This document shows positions 56,380-63,944 of a stretch of DNA of 64,000 nucleotides, one piece after another. The stretch comes from Asterias amurensis (Eukaryota > Echinodermata > Asteroidea > Forcipulatida > Asteriidae). The stretch covers positions 14,130,177 through 14,194,176 of the forward strand of contig NC_092659.1 of the NCBI RefSeq assembly GCF_032118995.1. The letters are read 5' to 3'. A program made the position numbers and the translations under genes. Numbering within the stretch: the first letter of the stretch is position 1; each line of letters begins with the position of its first letter. Under the pieces are notes generated by a model. That model was not told the DNA's origin, searched no databases, and saw only the letters and a program-made list of their open reading frames with translations.

Positions 56380-58813
56380 ATGTATTTGAGGCTAGTAATT
56401 TGGAATAGTATCTGGCATTCTGGCGACACTTCAACCACAATGCCATTTCATCTATTGTGCCCTCTGCAATGTAAATTTGACAACCAATACTTTTATTAGA
56501 TCACAACAGTCCACGAATTAGTACACATTTTGCTTGCGGCAGACTCCCCCAACCGTGGAGCAAAGAAACTATGAAGGCTTTAAAAAAAATTGCTGTAAAA
56601 TCTGTGGGAGGTCAAAGTTTTGTTGGTTAACAATACTGTAAATGGCTCTCTGAAATTCCATATGTAACCCTAAGCTATAACTGGTGAAGGGGAAAAGAAC
56701 AATTGCAATTCATATCCAAGGTCGTAGAGCTGATGGAGCACAAAAAGTAGCTAAATGTATGTGTATGTAGCTAAAATTTATGTGGGGTGTCGTGGCCGAG
56801 CGGATAAGAGCACCGAATTCAAGCTCTGATGCTTCTGTTCAGCAGAGTGTGGGTTCGAATCCCGGTCGTGACACTTGTGTCTCTGAGCAAGACACTTAAC
56901 TATAATTGCTTCTCTCCACCCAGGGGTAAATGGGTACCTGTGAGGGCAGAGATGGTTCTTGTGGTTGATTTAGCCGAGTAGCGCATATTAATGTTGCACA
57001 GGCTGCATACTCCCTACCAGGGAGCTGAGATGGTTTAAGGAGTGAATTAAGGCCCAGTGACCAGGGGTAATAATGTGAAGCGCTTTGGGACGCCCTCCGA
57101 GTGTGAAAAGCGCTATATAAAAACGGGTTATTATTATTATTATTACTAAACAAAACTCAATTATGCTTCTCGCTTAAAGGCAGTGGACACTATTGGTAAC
57201 TACTCAAATAAATTATTATCATAAAACCTTTCTTGATTACGAGTAATGGGGAGAGGTTGATAGTATAAAACATTGTGAGAAACAGCTCCCTCTGAAGTGA
57301 TGTAGTTTTCAAAAAGAAGTAATTTTCCATGAATTTGATTTTGAGACCTCATATTTAGAATTTGAGGTCGTGAAATCAAGCATCTGAAAGCACACAACTT
57401 CGTGTGACCATGATGCGATAAGGTGTTTTTCTTTCATTAACATCTCGCAACTTCGACGACCGATTGAGCTCAAATTTTCACAGGTTTATTATTTTATGCA
57501 TATGTTGAAATACACCAACTGTGAAGACTGGTCTTTGACAATTACCAATAGTGTCCAGTGTCTTTAAAGGCATTATATGCATAACATAACAAGCCTGTGA
57601 AAATTTGGGATCAATCGGTCACTGAAGTTGCAAGAGAATATGAAAGAAAAACATGTACCATGTTGCACATCTTTGTGCTTTGCTGCAAAAGGCAGCATTA
57701 TTATAGAGTGAGAAATTAACCCTTTCTTAAAAACTTTTTTACTACAGAGGAAGCCATTTCTCACAATGTTTTATACTATCAACACCTCTTCATTGCTCGT
57801 TACCAAGTTATTTTTATGTATAAAATTATTTTGAGTAATAATGTATTGAAAATAAACTGGACACTATTGGTCATTGTCAAAGACTAGTCTTCTCATTTGT
57901 AGGTCTCAACATATGCAAAAAAATAACAAACCTGTGAAAATTTGAACTCAATTGGTCGACAAAGTTGTGAGATAATAATGGAAGAAAAAACACCCTTGTC
58001 ACACAAAGTTGTGTGCTTTCAGATGCTTGATTTCGGGACCTCAAAATCCAATTCTGAGGTCTTGAAAAAAATTACCCTTTTCTCTTGTTTATGCTGACAA
58101 TTATTTTGAGTAGTCACCAATATTGCCTTCTTTAAACACAAATTACTCAAAAAGCGTCAACGTGCCTACGGCTTGGATTCTAGTTGCGCTAACTGCACAA
58201 TCATGTGCAAAGAGAACTAAAGGTTTCAATTCCTCCTCCAGTCAAAAGTCCTTGCTCAACCTAAATTGTTATTAAAATCATTAGGTGGCATGTCGTGGCC
58301 TAGCAGTTCAGAGCACCGGATTCAAGCTCTGGTGTTCGATCAGCAGAGTGGGGGTTCGAATCCCGGTCGTGACACTTGCTACATAAAGTTGGGGAGGTAG
58401 TGCTTTCTGCCAGCCAGGCTTCTGATTGATGATACCCAAACCTACATCCAGATGGACTGTAAAGGGGGTAACCCTGTTTAAGCCCTTGGAGTAGGTGGCA
58501 ACGGCCTCTGCTGGATGAACAAACATTGTAGCCCACACCTTGAAGTGGCCTTCGGGCCTTGTGTGTCTGTCGAATTGCATACAACAACAAAAAAATTAAA
58601 CAAAAACATCCTAATTAACTGTTAATCTTTTGTTTTCTTGTCAGGCACCGGTACATTTGGAAGAGTTATTCTTGTCAAAGATAAGACGTCCAAGGATTAC
58701 ATGGCACTGAAGGCTCTAGCAATTTCTGACATCGTTAGGTTAAAGCAAACGGACCATGTCTTAAGTGAAAAGGCAATTCTTGCTTCCATCCAGCACCCTT
58801 TCATCGTTAATTT
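35869..58813 (+). CDS. PRKX: PRKX-type AGC Ser/Thr kinase, exons 1-2 (rest outside window)
   Basis: This encodes the N-terminus and small lobe of a cAMP-dependent-type protein kinase. Exons 35869-36007 and 58645-58813 join to 102 codons plus two bases. A basic, Ser/Pro-rich leader (residues 1-36) is followed by L-D-D-L-Q-M-L-S-T-V-G-T-G-T-F-G-R-V. The glycine loop is G47-T-G-T-F-G52, the ATP-anchoring lysine is K69 in M-A-L-K, the helix C glutamate is E88, and H-P-F-I-V-N closes the exon. I-V-R-L-K-Q-x-x-H-V-x-x-E-K is closer to PRKX/PRKY and its invertebrate orthologues than to the main PKA catalytic subunit, though exact orthology is inferred. The glycine loop is split by a phase-1 intron of 22,637 bp packed with repeats. 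No further kinase exon is seen up to 64000. Confidence 0.87.
36008..37517. other. PRKX-like intron 1, proximal part
   Basis: Mostly unique AT-rich sequence. A direct repeat AATTAAGAAAATATT occurs near 36113 and 36171, and GTGGCCTGACGTTCCGACCCC near 36258 belongs to a repeat also seen near 43400. Poly-C run at about 37189-37202. The open frame at 36758-37012 lacks an ATG and resembles nothing I know. Confidence 0.4.
37518..37901 (+). mobile_element. M1 element, full-length
   Basis: Exact TTAA borders. Confidence 0.85.
38040..38232 (-). mobile_element. M1 element, one half
   Basis: TTAAAGACTCGATGGACAC start, breaks at CAGATGCTTGAT. Confidence 0.72.
38275..38661 (-). mobile_element. M1 element, full-length
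   Basis: Exact TTAA borders, 43 bp after the half copy in the same orientation. Confidence 0.85.
38700..39227. other. Intron sequence without recognised element
   Basis: A 249-bp open frame at 38827-39075 encodes a Lys/Arg/Asn-rich string with no family match. Probably chance. Confidence 0.35.
39228..39510 (-). mobile_element. Diverged M1-like element (TTAAAGCCATTAGACAC)
   Basis: TTAA borders; CAAACCTGTGAAAATTTAGGC is shared with M1 but the centre is shorter. A stub of a plus M1 follows (about 39507-39571). Confidence 0.65.
39890..40065 (+). repeat. R7 dispersed repeat
   Basis: GAAAGGGCAAGGGCACCGCAG start, ends at GGAGGCAATC...GACCTGGGA. Confidence 0.7.
40066..40215 (+). repeat. R8 dispersed repeat (TCCTAAGT/ACTTAGGA type)
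   Basis: ACTCGTCCTAAGTCCTGAAG and GGAAGAGTTTTGTGAAATCG match copies around 40985-41540 and 45135-45300. Confidence 0.6.
40898..40980 (+). mobile_element. SINE-A head fragment
   Basis: GTCATGACCCGAGCGGTCTAG and GTGTGGGTTCAAGTCCCC. Confidence 0.65.
40985..41540 (+). repeat. R8 repeat interrupted by an M3 element
   Basis: Left part ends CTAAGGAGC at 41050; right part resumes CTCTTCCTAAAG at 41413. Confidence 0.7.
41051..41412. mobile_element. M3 miniature element, full-length, in R8
   Basis: TTAA at 41051-41054 and 41409-41412; ends ACGATTTGGGTAGC and CATAGACCC; long palindromic centre around TTTCGTCTCATGAGACG. Confidence 0.85.
41770..41937 (+). repeat. R7 dispersed repeat
   Basis: AAAGGGCAAGGGCACCAAAG to GTTGCCTCTGTGAAG. 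Confidence 0.7.
42010..42552 (+). mobile_element. M1 element(s), CAGGCCTnAAGCC-centre sub-type, partly duplicated
   Basis: GAGCATGAAAAAGATGGAAG occurs at 42012 and 42220, and the body is present almost twice (about 42010-42220 and 42220-42552). Confidence 0.7.
42945..43303 (-). mobile_element. M1 element
   Basis: Left end lacks TTAA (GGAACAGTGTACACTATTGG); right TTAA at 43300-43303; about 20 bp of CTTCAGAGGGAGCC lost. Confidence 0.8.
43395..43460. repeat. Inverted repeat AATGGCCTGACGTTTTGACCC
   Basis: The mirror GGGTCGAAATGTCAGGCCATT follows about 23 bp later. Single arms occur near 30250, 36258 and 54790. Confidence 0.65.
43995..44225. repeat. Dispersed repeat (AGCAAGGGACCCC), copy 1
   Basis: Shares CAAACATTGCTA(T/C)ATTTTAC, AGCAAGGGACCCCA and GTGAATAGCACT-like text with 50075-50250; begins CCCTTTCACACGAGAGC. 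Confidence 0.65.
44606..45010 (-). mobile_element. SINE-A, near-complete, minus
   Basis: Tail AATAATAATATGGAAGACTT and head-proximal GGGATTCAAACCCACAC; the A box is decayed. Confidence 0.72.
45135..45300 (+). repeat. R8 repeat, uninterrupted (empty site for the M3 insertion)
   Basis: GGAACTTAACTCTTCCTAAAG near 45228 is continuous. Confidence 0.7.
45770..45905 (+). pseudogene. LINE RT tail fragment
   Basis: Reading V-I-K-D-W-N-T-L-P-P-Q-T then T-R-L-L-K-E-P-L and stop. Short, but carries the W-N-x-L-P block. Confidence 0.5.
46321..47010 (+). repeat. Tandem array of a SINE-A-derived 174-bp unit, four copies
   Basis: ATTGAGATTAAA recurs at 46321, 46495, 46669 and 46843, exactly 174 bp apart. 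Each unit has GTGTGGGTTCGATTCCCAG (B box) and AAGGCACTTAACCATAA. Confidence 0.92.
47022..47392. mobile_element. hAT-like non-autonomous element, 371 bp, 8-bp target duplication
   Basis: Ends TAAGCTTGGGCAATATC and, reversed, TAAGCTTGGGCGATATC. ATCGGTTG flanks both sides exactly (47014-47021, 47393-47400). Interior rich in ATATCGCGATAT palindromes. Confidence 0.85.
47393..47530 (+). mobile_element. SINE-A-associated 3' part
   Basis: CCAGCCAGGCTCCTG, CCTACATCC and GGGTAACCCTGTTTnAGCCC match 58405-58500. Confidence 0.6.
47531..47985 (+). pseudogene. LINE 3' end, open RT C-terminus of about 107 codons
   Basis: Reads L-H-W-L-P-I-H-S-R-I-I-F-K-I-L-L, L-L-T-P-Y-T-P-T-R-N-L-R-S, F-A-A-P-N-L-W-N-N-L-P and K-T-H-L-F, then stop, a short 3' UTR and (TTA)n. 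The least damaged tail in the window. Confidence 0.85.
48000..48345. mobile_element. M3 miniature element, ends decayed
   Basis: TGCTGTAGTTTTTGAGAAATG and the mirror CATTTCTCAAAAACTACAGC; centre has an extra AACTGGTTAATA palindrome. Confidence 0.72.
48540..48760. repeat. Possible inverted-repeat element (GGTTCAGACACGG)
   Basis: GTTCAGACACGG.../CTGTGTGTCTGAAC pair weakly, and AAGTCGGGTTTTAAC resembles GCGTCGGGTTTACAAC. Poly-G run at about 48411-48427 just before it. Confidence 0.35.
49138..49308 (+). repeat. R7 dispersed repeat
   Basis: GAAAGGGCAAGGACACCAAGG to CGTTGCCTCCGTGAAG. Confidence 0.75.
49336..49690 (+). mobile_element. SINE-A, full-length with (TTATTA)n tail
   Basis: GGTGTCGTGGCCGAGCGG head, B box GGGTTCGAGTCC, TAAATGGGTACCTGCGAGG middle, tail GCGCTATGTATTAAGAAC then TTATTATTATT. 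Confidence 0.85.
49691..49800 (+). mobile_element. SINE-A head fragment
   Basis: AACTCAAGCTCTGGAGTTTC and GTGTAGGTTCGAGTTTCGG directly after the previous copy's tail. Confidence 0.7.
49930..50075 (+). mobile_element. SINE-C-like copy
   Basis: GCTCATTTGGTGTAGAGC (A-box-like), GGTTCGATTCTAG (B-box-like) and CAACCCCAAATTAATGAAG with CAGTCAGT. Confidence 0.55.
50076..50250. repeat. Dispersed repeat (AGCAAGGGACCCC), copy 2
   Basis: See 43995-44225. Confidence 0.65.
50640..50812 (-). repeat. R7 dispersed repeat
   Basis: CAGAGGCAACGAAGG to CGAAAACGAAGCATAC. Confidence 0.75.
50860..51221. mobile_element. M3 miniature element, full-length
   Basis: TTAA at 50860-50863 and 51218-51221. The two ends differ (TTAAAGGGTCTATATAAC and, reversed, TTAAAGGATTTGGGTACC), as at 41051-41412. 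Confidence 0.85.
51433..51634. mobile_element. ~200-bp hAT-like hairpin element
   Basis: Ends TAGACTTGTGGACAAGTC and, reversed, TAGACTTGTGGACAGTC; inner GTCGAGTT/AACTCGAC and AACTGCTGGTTG/CAACCAGCAGTT stems. The flanking octamers match at only 5 of 8. Confidence 0.7.
51645..52024 (-). mobile_element. M1 element
   Basis: Directly follows the previous element; right TTAA at 52021-52024; ACAATGTTT block deleted. Confidence 0.8.
52140..52215. repeat. Penelope-type dispersed repeat, end fragment
   Basis: CACCATGTGTGTATCTACTTG, CCAGGTAGAGTGTGTTC, AAAGAACTGTCTT match 26385-26440. Confidence 0.55.
52216..53040. other. Intron sequence without recognised element
   Basis: No coding or repeat family recognised. 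Confidence 0.35.
53085..53360 (+). mobile_element. Penelope-type dispersed repeat, copy 2
   Basis: Same blocks as 26390-26850, other strand; ends CTCTACCTGGCAAGTAGAT and then meets a LINE tail. Preceded by a stub of M3 (about 53044-53085). Confidence 0.65.
53094..53137 (+). ncRNA. Hammerhead-ribozyme-like motif
   Basis: Stem I GTCTC (53094-53098)/GAGAC (53133-53137), core CTGACGA (53099-53105), extra T, stem II GACTAG/CTAGTC (53107-53112/53119-53124), GAAAC, then GTT. Stem III would be only A-C/G-U, so cleavage would probably need a dimer. Confidence 0.45.
53361..53690 (+). pseudogene. LINE 3' end (RT tail)
   Basis: Reads A-C-A-P-K-L-W-N-A-L-P-N-N-I-R and F-K-N-L-L-E-T-H-L-F then stop, 3' UTR with GATGGCGCATTATAAATGC, and (TTATTA)n. 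Confidence 0.85.
53691..55358. other. Intron sequence, sparse features
   Basis: Contains a SINE-A head fragment (54655-54775: GGCTGAGCAGTTAAGAGC) and an interrupted inverted repeat AGACCGCGTTCTATTGGTTA/ACCAATAGAATGCGTTCTC near 54940-55015. A GCTGCCGCCATG patch near 54378 is not in a long frame. Confidence 0.4.
55359..55745 (-). mobile_element. M1 element, full-length
   Basis: Exact TTAA borders; among the best-preserved copies. Confidence 0.87.
55840..56060 (+). pseudogene. LINE RT tail fragment
   Basis: Reads S-G-A-A-I-W-N-K-L-P-P-E-A-Q-N-A-S-S, F-K-N-M-Y-L, then stop and a TTTTTATGTTGTCTG duplication. Confidence 0.65.
56085..56205 (-). mobile_element. SINE-C with a well-preserved tRNA-like head
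   Basis: Reversed: acceptor-like GGCTAGA pairs fully with TCTAGTC, D-arm GCTC-AGTTGGTA-GAGC, B box GGTTCGAATCC. The anticodon stem has a C/T mismatch and base 33 is C, and SINE tail follows (CAATTCTTTGTTCAACCCC), so it is a SINE rather than a tRNA gene. Confidence 0.7.
56314..56382 (+). repeat. (AAAT)n microsatellite
   Basis: About 17 tetranucleotide units with one interruption (AAACAAGT). Confidence 0.95.
56784..57148 (+). mobile_element. SINE-A, full-length
   Basis: GGGTGTCGTGGCCGAGCGG head, B box GGGTTCGAATCCC, CGCTTTGGGACGCC, GCGCTATATAAAAACGGG and (TTA)n tail. Best copy for a consensus. Confidence 0.9.
57174..57567 (+). mobile_element. M1 element, full-length
   Basis: TTAA borders; CCATGATGCGATAAGG insertion. 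Confidence 0.83.
57568..57842 (-). mobile_element. M1-related element, diverged
   Basis: Shares the right TTAA of the previous copy; GGCAGCATTATTATAG centre replaces the usual palindrome. Confidence 0.6.
57855..58135 (-). mobile_element. M1 element, internally deleted
   Basis: Loses the GGGAGCCGTTTCTCAC block; ends TTCTTTAAACAC. Confidence 0.7.
58150..58285 (+). mobile_element. SINE-C-like fragment
   Basis: GGTTTCAATTCCTCC with CCAGTCAAAAGTCCTTG resembles the SINE-C B-box region. Confidence 0.4.
58287..58580 (+). mobile_element. SINE-A with alternative 3' part
   Basis: ATGTCGTGGCCTAGCAG head, GGGTTCGAATCCC, then CAGCCAGGCTTCTG and GGGTAACCCTGTTTAAGCCC; ends about 65 bp before kinase exon 2. 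Confidence 0.8.
58645..58813 (+). CDS. PRKX: PRKX-like exon 2
   Basis: Residues 47-102 plus two bases, after a TTGTCAG acceptor. It carries the rest of the glycine loop, K69 and E88. Donor GTAAGT. Confidence 0.92.
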
Positions 58814-58900
58814 GTAAGTAATTGTTCTGCTTTCTCTTTTTTTTAAGATGTCTCCCCCCTCCTCGAACTACAGCTGCTATTTAGTCTGTGGAATTCCAAT

Positions 58901-59305
58901 TTAAAGACACTGGACACTATTGGTTATTGTCAAAGACAAGTCTTCTCTCTTGGTGTATCTGAACGTATGCACACAATAACAAACCTGTGAAAATTTGAAC
59001 TCAATTGGTCATCGAAGTTGCGAGATAATAATTATAAAAGAAAAAACACCCATGTCACACAAAGTTGTCAAATGCTTTATTTCGAGACCTCAAAATCTAA
59101 TTCTGAGGTCACCAAATCTAATTCTGAGGTCTCAAAATCGAATTTGTGGAAAATTACTTCTTTCTCAAAAACTACGTTACTTTAGAGGGAGCCGTTTCTC
59201 ACAATGTTTTATACTATCAACAGCTCTCCATTACTCGTTACCAAGTGAGGTTTTATGCCAATAATTATTTTGAGTAAATTACCAATAGTGTCCAAGTGCC
59301 TTCAA
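58901..59305 (-). mobile_element. M1 element with duplicated centre
   Basis: AAATCTAATTCTGAGGTC occurs twice (about 59092 and 59115). Confidence 0.78.
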
Positions 59306-59493
59306 GCTGTGACTTGTGAGTTAGCAAGTCATTGTACAAGACACTATTCAAATCTGACTCACAAATTTTTATTTGGATGAACAATCCACTAGACCTTAGG
59401 ATTTGTCCAAACTTTTTAATGGACCAGAATTTTGTTTACAAGACCGATCAAAATAAGGGGAAACAATTCTTATCGACACATTTTATCCTATGA

Positions 59494-59868
59494 TTAAAGG
59501 GAAGGTACACGTTTGGTAATTACTCAAAACAAATATTAATTAAAAAACTGACTCGGTAACAAGCATAGGAGAGCTGTTGATAGTATAAAACATTGTGGGA
59601 AACGACTCCCTCTGAAGTATTGTAGTTTTTTGAGAAAGAGTTAATTTCTCACTAAAATAATAAAAGACTTAGCTAGAAGTCTTTTATTCCTATTTGAAAG
59701 CACACAAATTTGTCCGACAAGGGTGTTTTTTCTTTCATCATTTTCTCGCAACTTCAATGACCGATCGAGTCCAAATTTTAACAGGCTTATTATTTTATGC
59801 ATATGATGGGATATACCAAGTGAGAAGACTGGTCTTTGACAGTTACCAAACGTGTACCTTCCCTTTAA
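59494..59868 (+). mobile_element. M1 element, GGGAAGGTACAC sub-type, full-length
   Basis: TTAAAGGGAAGGTACACG and its mirror; TTAA borders. Confidence 0.83.
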
Positions 59869-61116
59869 CTGTTTTTAATTGAACAAACGCTGAGAGATAA
59901 GATTTATCTCATTTCTCTTATAAGTACCTCGATACTTAACAGAATTTGAAAGATTTTATCAGACCAAAAGTCAACATTGAATAATATTTTGTTAATAGGC
60001 AGGCAGTTACATATCATTATTCCATTGAAACCCGCAAAACTTCTAAACTTGTCTTAAGTTCCTTAATTTTACTGACCCAATTCTAAAACACTTGCCTCTC
60101 GCCTGCTTTTAACCTCATGTCATCAACAAGAAAATATTTGCCTTCGCTGAAGTGTTCTATCCTTTTCCAAATGTCACTAAACCAAGTTATCGACACAGCA
60201 GAATTAGGCGACCCAGTTTTGTTTAATTCTGGTAATACCGGGTCCTGGGATATCGCATGGCTATTTGGCAAGTGTTTTTTGTCGCAGATGAGATTTGAGG
60301 CCTCTGATATTTGATAATGGAAAGATTACATTGTGGTATTTTGTTTTGGTAGGCAGATTTTCTTCTGCCGTGTGTGGGTGGAATTAGTCTTGAAGTCAAG
60401 ACGGTAGTTGTTAAGCGCGGTGTGTAGTTACAGCGCGGTGTAGCTGCGGGGACGATACACACACCCTCGATCCCAGTGTGTGTGTGTGAGTCAGTCGCAA
60501 TTACGAGCTGCCTCGCGCTACCTACGACTGTTGCATGTGTAACATCGCACTGTGACTGTTGCATGAAAGGCAGACAAATAGGCAGCGCCTAACGTCTAGG
60601 GTGAAATATGCAGTTGCCTCCAGCCTAAGGGCATAATGCATTACCGTTTATAATCAATGTGGACAAAAAATTTGAAAAACAAAAACATCTGAAACCTCAC
60701 CTTTTCTTGATTCAGTGGCAAATATCCAAAAGGGGCCATTCAAGAATTAAGTTTTTGAAACTTTTCAACTTCTTTCCAAGATGGCTACAGTAGAAATTCA
60801 CAATTTCCCCATAGGGCGCCCATTACCAAAGGCCCCTGCCCTTTCAAATACTAAGTAAACAGGCCTGCTTACTTCCACGTATGTTGTTATGAATATGATC
60901 ATCTAGCAAGCCTGTGGCTTTACATGGAAAGCGCCCTGACAGCCATTGTTTGTGTTCAGTTAAACTGGGTCAGAGTTCATAATTTTCCATGTACAGCCAC
61001 AGGTCTGCTATGATCATGATGACAGTTTCCCTTTTAAAAATTCAATTCAAAAATAAATACATAGATGTCAAATTTGCATCCGGGATGAAGAATATTACTT
61101 TGGGTTTTACCATTTA
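59869..61116. other. Kinase intron 2 sequence without coding signal
   Basis: A TGTGTGTGTG-rich, GC-richer patch at about 60410-60560, an R7 fragment at 60745-60870 and a CATGTAAAGCCACAG-like mirror near 60910/60990. No kinase exon found. Confidence 0.4.
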
Positions 61117-61309
61117 GGCCCGGTTCATAATGTACTTCCTGCGAATGCTAATGCGAAGCAAATGTTGACGTCACAAATTTGCAACGAATAACTGGCAGCA
61201 GTTCAACTCTTCTCTACTCACTTGCGAATATCTCTGCGAAAGGAGGGTTGTGACGTCAAATTCACGTCAAATTTGCTTCGCATTTGCATGAAGTATGAAC
61301 CTGGCTTTA
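61117..61309. mobile_element. ~190-bp inverted-repeat element (GGTTCATAnTnCTTCnTGCG)
   Basis: Left GCCCGGTTCATAATGTAC and reversed right GCCAGGTTCATACTTCATG; both arms continue with GCGAAGCAAAT and TGACGTCA. Confidence 0.75.
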
Positions 61310-61795
61310 CACTGATTTGTATACTCAGTACTTTCCTGAGTGCTGTGGAAAAAGTGTCCTACAGGTGTCTCACCTTGAACTAAACCACCTACAATGTAGA
61401 TTGCCTGGTGGTAGTGGTAGCTAGAGGCAGTTCAAATCCTATATTTTACCAGCAGGTATACCCCAATGATTTTTGTTAAATTTGCATCGGGGATAAAGAA
61501 TAAACTAATTTTGGTTTGACCCATATACACCGATGTTAGCACTGTATACTCAGTACTTTCCAGAGTTCTGTGAAAACAAAAACACAGGCATGTTTCTTGG
61601 GTAGACCTCGAACCCACAACCTTTTCCATTCTAGAGCAGTGTCTCACCAACTACAAGTAGACCACCGAGATTGCCCAGTAGCTAGAGGCAGTTCGAAATT
61701 TCGAATCCTACATTTTTTCAGCAGCGGGTACAGCAACGATTTTACAGATGTTAAATTTGCATTGGGAAAAAAGAATATCGATTTTTAGTTTTTAC
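61310..61795 (-). mobile_element. Two SINE-B copies, minus, decayed
   Basis: GTATACTCAGTACTTTCC occurs at about 61319 and 61544; CTCGAACCCACAACC (reversed B box) and GCTAGAGGCAGTTCnAA occur after each. Confidence 0.65.
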
Positions 61796-61996
61796 CCAAA
61801 ATAAATAGTATGTAAAGAGGTATGCAGTATTAGATGGGGAAGAGATTGGGGTGGGGGTTGTCGAATGTTTAGAGAAGAGCGGATTGCGGAAGACAAATAT
61901 CGAGGGAGTAAAACTAGCAGACAATCAAATCTAAGATGGTCATTCTGTTGGAATATGAGTGTATTTCAAAACTGATATTGACCTTGGTGCCCCTCG

Positions 61997-62384
61997 TTAA
62001 AGGCAGTGGACACTATTGGTAATTACTCAAAATAATTATCATAAAACCTTTCTTGATTACGAGTAATGGGGAGAGGTTGATAGTATAAAACATTGTGAGA
62101 AACAGCTCCCTCTGAAGTGACTAGTTTGCGAGAAAGAAGTTATTTTCCACAAATTTGATTTCGAGACTTCAAGTTTAGAATTTGAGGTCTCAAAATCAAG
62201 CATCAGAAAGCACACAACTTCGGTTGACAAGGGTGTTTTTTCTTTTATTTCTATCTCGCAACTTTGACGACCGAGTGAGCTCAAATGATCACTGGTTTGT
62301 TATTTTATGCATATGTTGGGATACACTAACTGTGAAGACTACATGTAGTCTTTGACAATTACCAATAGTGTCCACTGTCTTTAA
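61997..62384 (+). mobile_element. M1 element, full-length
   Basis: TTAA borders; ACATGT insertion near the right end. Confidence 0.84.
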
Positions 62385-63320
62385 AGCTCCTATCGTCTGA
62401 CCATTTAATATCGTCCACTATGGTTTTGAATAAGAAAAAAAACGTGCCACAAAATGATCACCAACTTTATGGCGAATGCATAGCTACAACACACAAGCTA
62501 TGTTGTGTGCACAGTTGTGTTGGCTGGCCTTTTTTTTGAAGCAACCGGTACAGTTGGATGATTTTGAAATGGTTGGTCAACTCCCTGGAACATATTACTA
62601 TGAGTGGGAGGGGGGTTCCATTTAGTTAATATTAATAATACAGGGTAGCTAATTATAATTAAGGCCAAGTAAAACAAAATACCAGTTGGTCGTCCAGGTT
62701 TTTCCAAAAAGAGGAGGATGATGTCCTTTTTATTTTTTTATTTCTTTCTATGGTGGCTGCCAGGCATTTTAATTCAAACTGGCCACCCATTCTTCAGTTT
62801 AAAGTCACCACTTTATGTAGTTAAAAGTTCTCAAAAGATTAGCAAGTTTAATGAAAAATTAAGAGAACCAAAAGTCAAATAAAAAAAGAGTAAAAATAAA
62901 TAACAACAATAAAGGACAAGGAAGGGAACAATCAACTGGGTTTTTGTTTTATTTGGCCTAATACTGGTAGCAATTAATCACTCCTGACAGGCGTCCTATT
63001 TATAGAGCATCTTGTAGTGGTTTTATATTGTGGCACAATCTGCAACCAACCAATGCCAGAAACATAGGGGCAGACCGATAGACCTTAATGCATTGACGCC
63101 ATCCAGCAGCTATCTTATTGGAAAACGGTGACGAAACAGTCGAAATGCACAGATTTGTACGCGCGGTGCACAGGATTGGCCAATGAACAACCTCCTTTTG
63201 ACCTCTAGGTGAGGGCGCCCTACTGAAAGGACGTCATGTGCATTAGGTCTATTCTGTAAAGATACATATTGTAGCCTAAAGTGTTCTGGTTTCCCTGACA
63301 TTCATGAGGCAAAAAAATAA
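62385..63320. other. Intron sequence without recognised element
   Basis: AT-rich; no exon or repeat family recognised on either strand. Confidence 0.35.
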
Positions 63321-63473
63321 ATAATAATAATATCGAAGTCTTAGCTCACGTATCTACCAAACAAGATACTCAAGAGTATATACAAACTTTCAGAAAGATA
63401 GGTTATTGCAGTGATGAATTTTGAGACCCAATTAGTTAGCACCTTATTAGGGTTTACAAGGTGCTACGGCGCA
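63321..63473 (-). mobile_element. SINE-A tail fragment
   Basis: AATAATAATATCGAAGTCTT and TTTACAAGGTGCTACGGCGC match the tail part of minus copies. Confidence 0.65.
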
Positions 63474-63944
63474 TTAAGAAATGTTTAGCATCTTCTCCTG
63501 CTTCCTTTTTATTGGCTGCCTCCTTTTTGTTTACTTTTTATTATGATTTAAAAAAGAAGAAGATATTTTTAGCAATCTCGGGTGAAAAAAAAATGAATCT
63601 TGGAAAATAGCCCAGCTAGTTGTCTTTAAAAATGTGTCAGCCGGCCCATTTTGAAAAAGTCCTCCTTCGATTTTTAAAAAGGGCAGCCGATATATACATT
63701 TTATTTATTTATTTGGCCTTACACAACATACAGCATGTAAAGCTTTATGTCTTATCAGAAGGGTGTCTTGATCACCCCTAATAAGAACATTATTTAAACT
63801 AATTAATGTAGTTCTAGAGAAAGAGGTGATCAATGTTTCTCCCCAATTGAGAAAGACTTCAGTTATTTGAAGTGCCATTTTTAGCAGACCTTTATCACAG
63901 GAGAAGGCTGTGTGCTGTATTTGAGGACAGTAGGTTAGGGTTGG

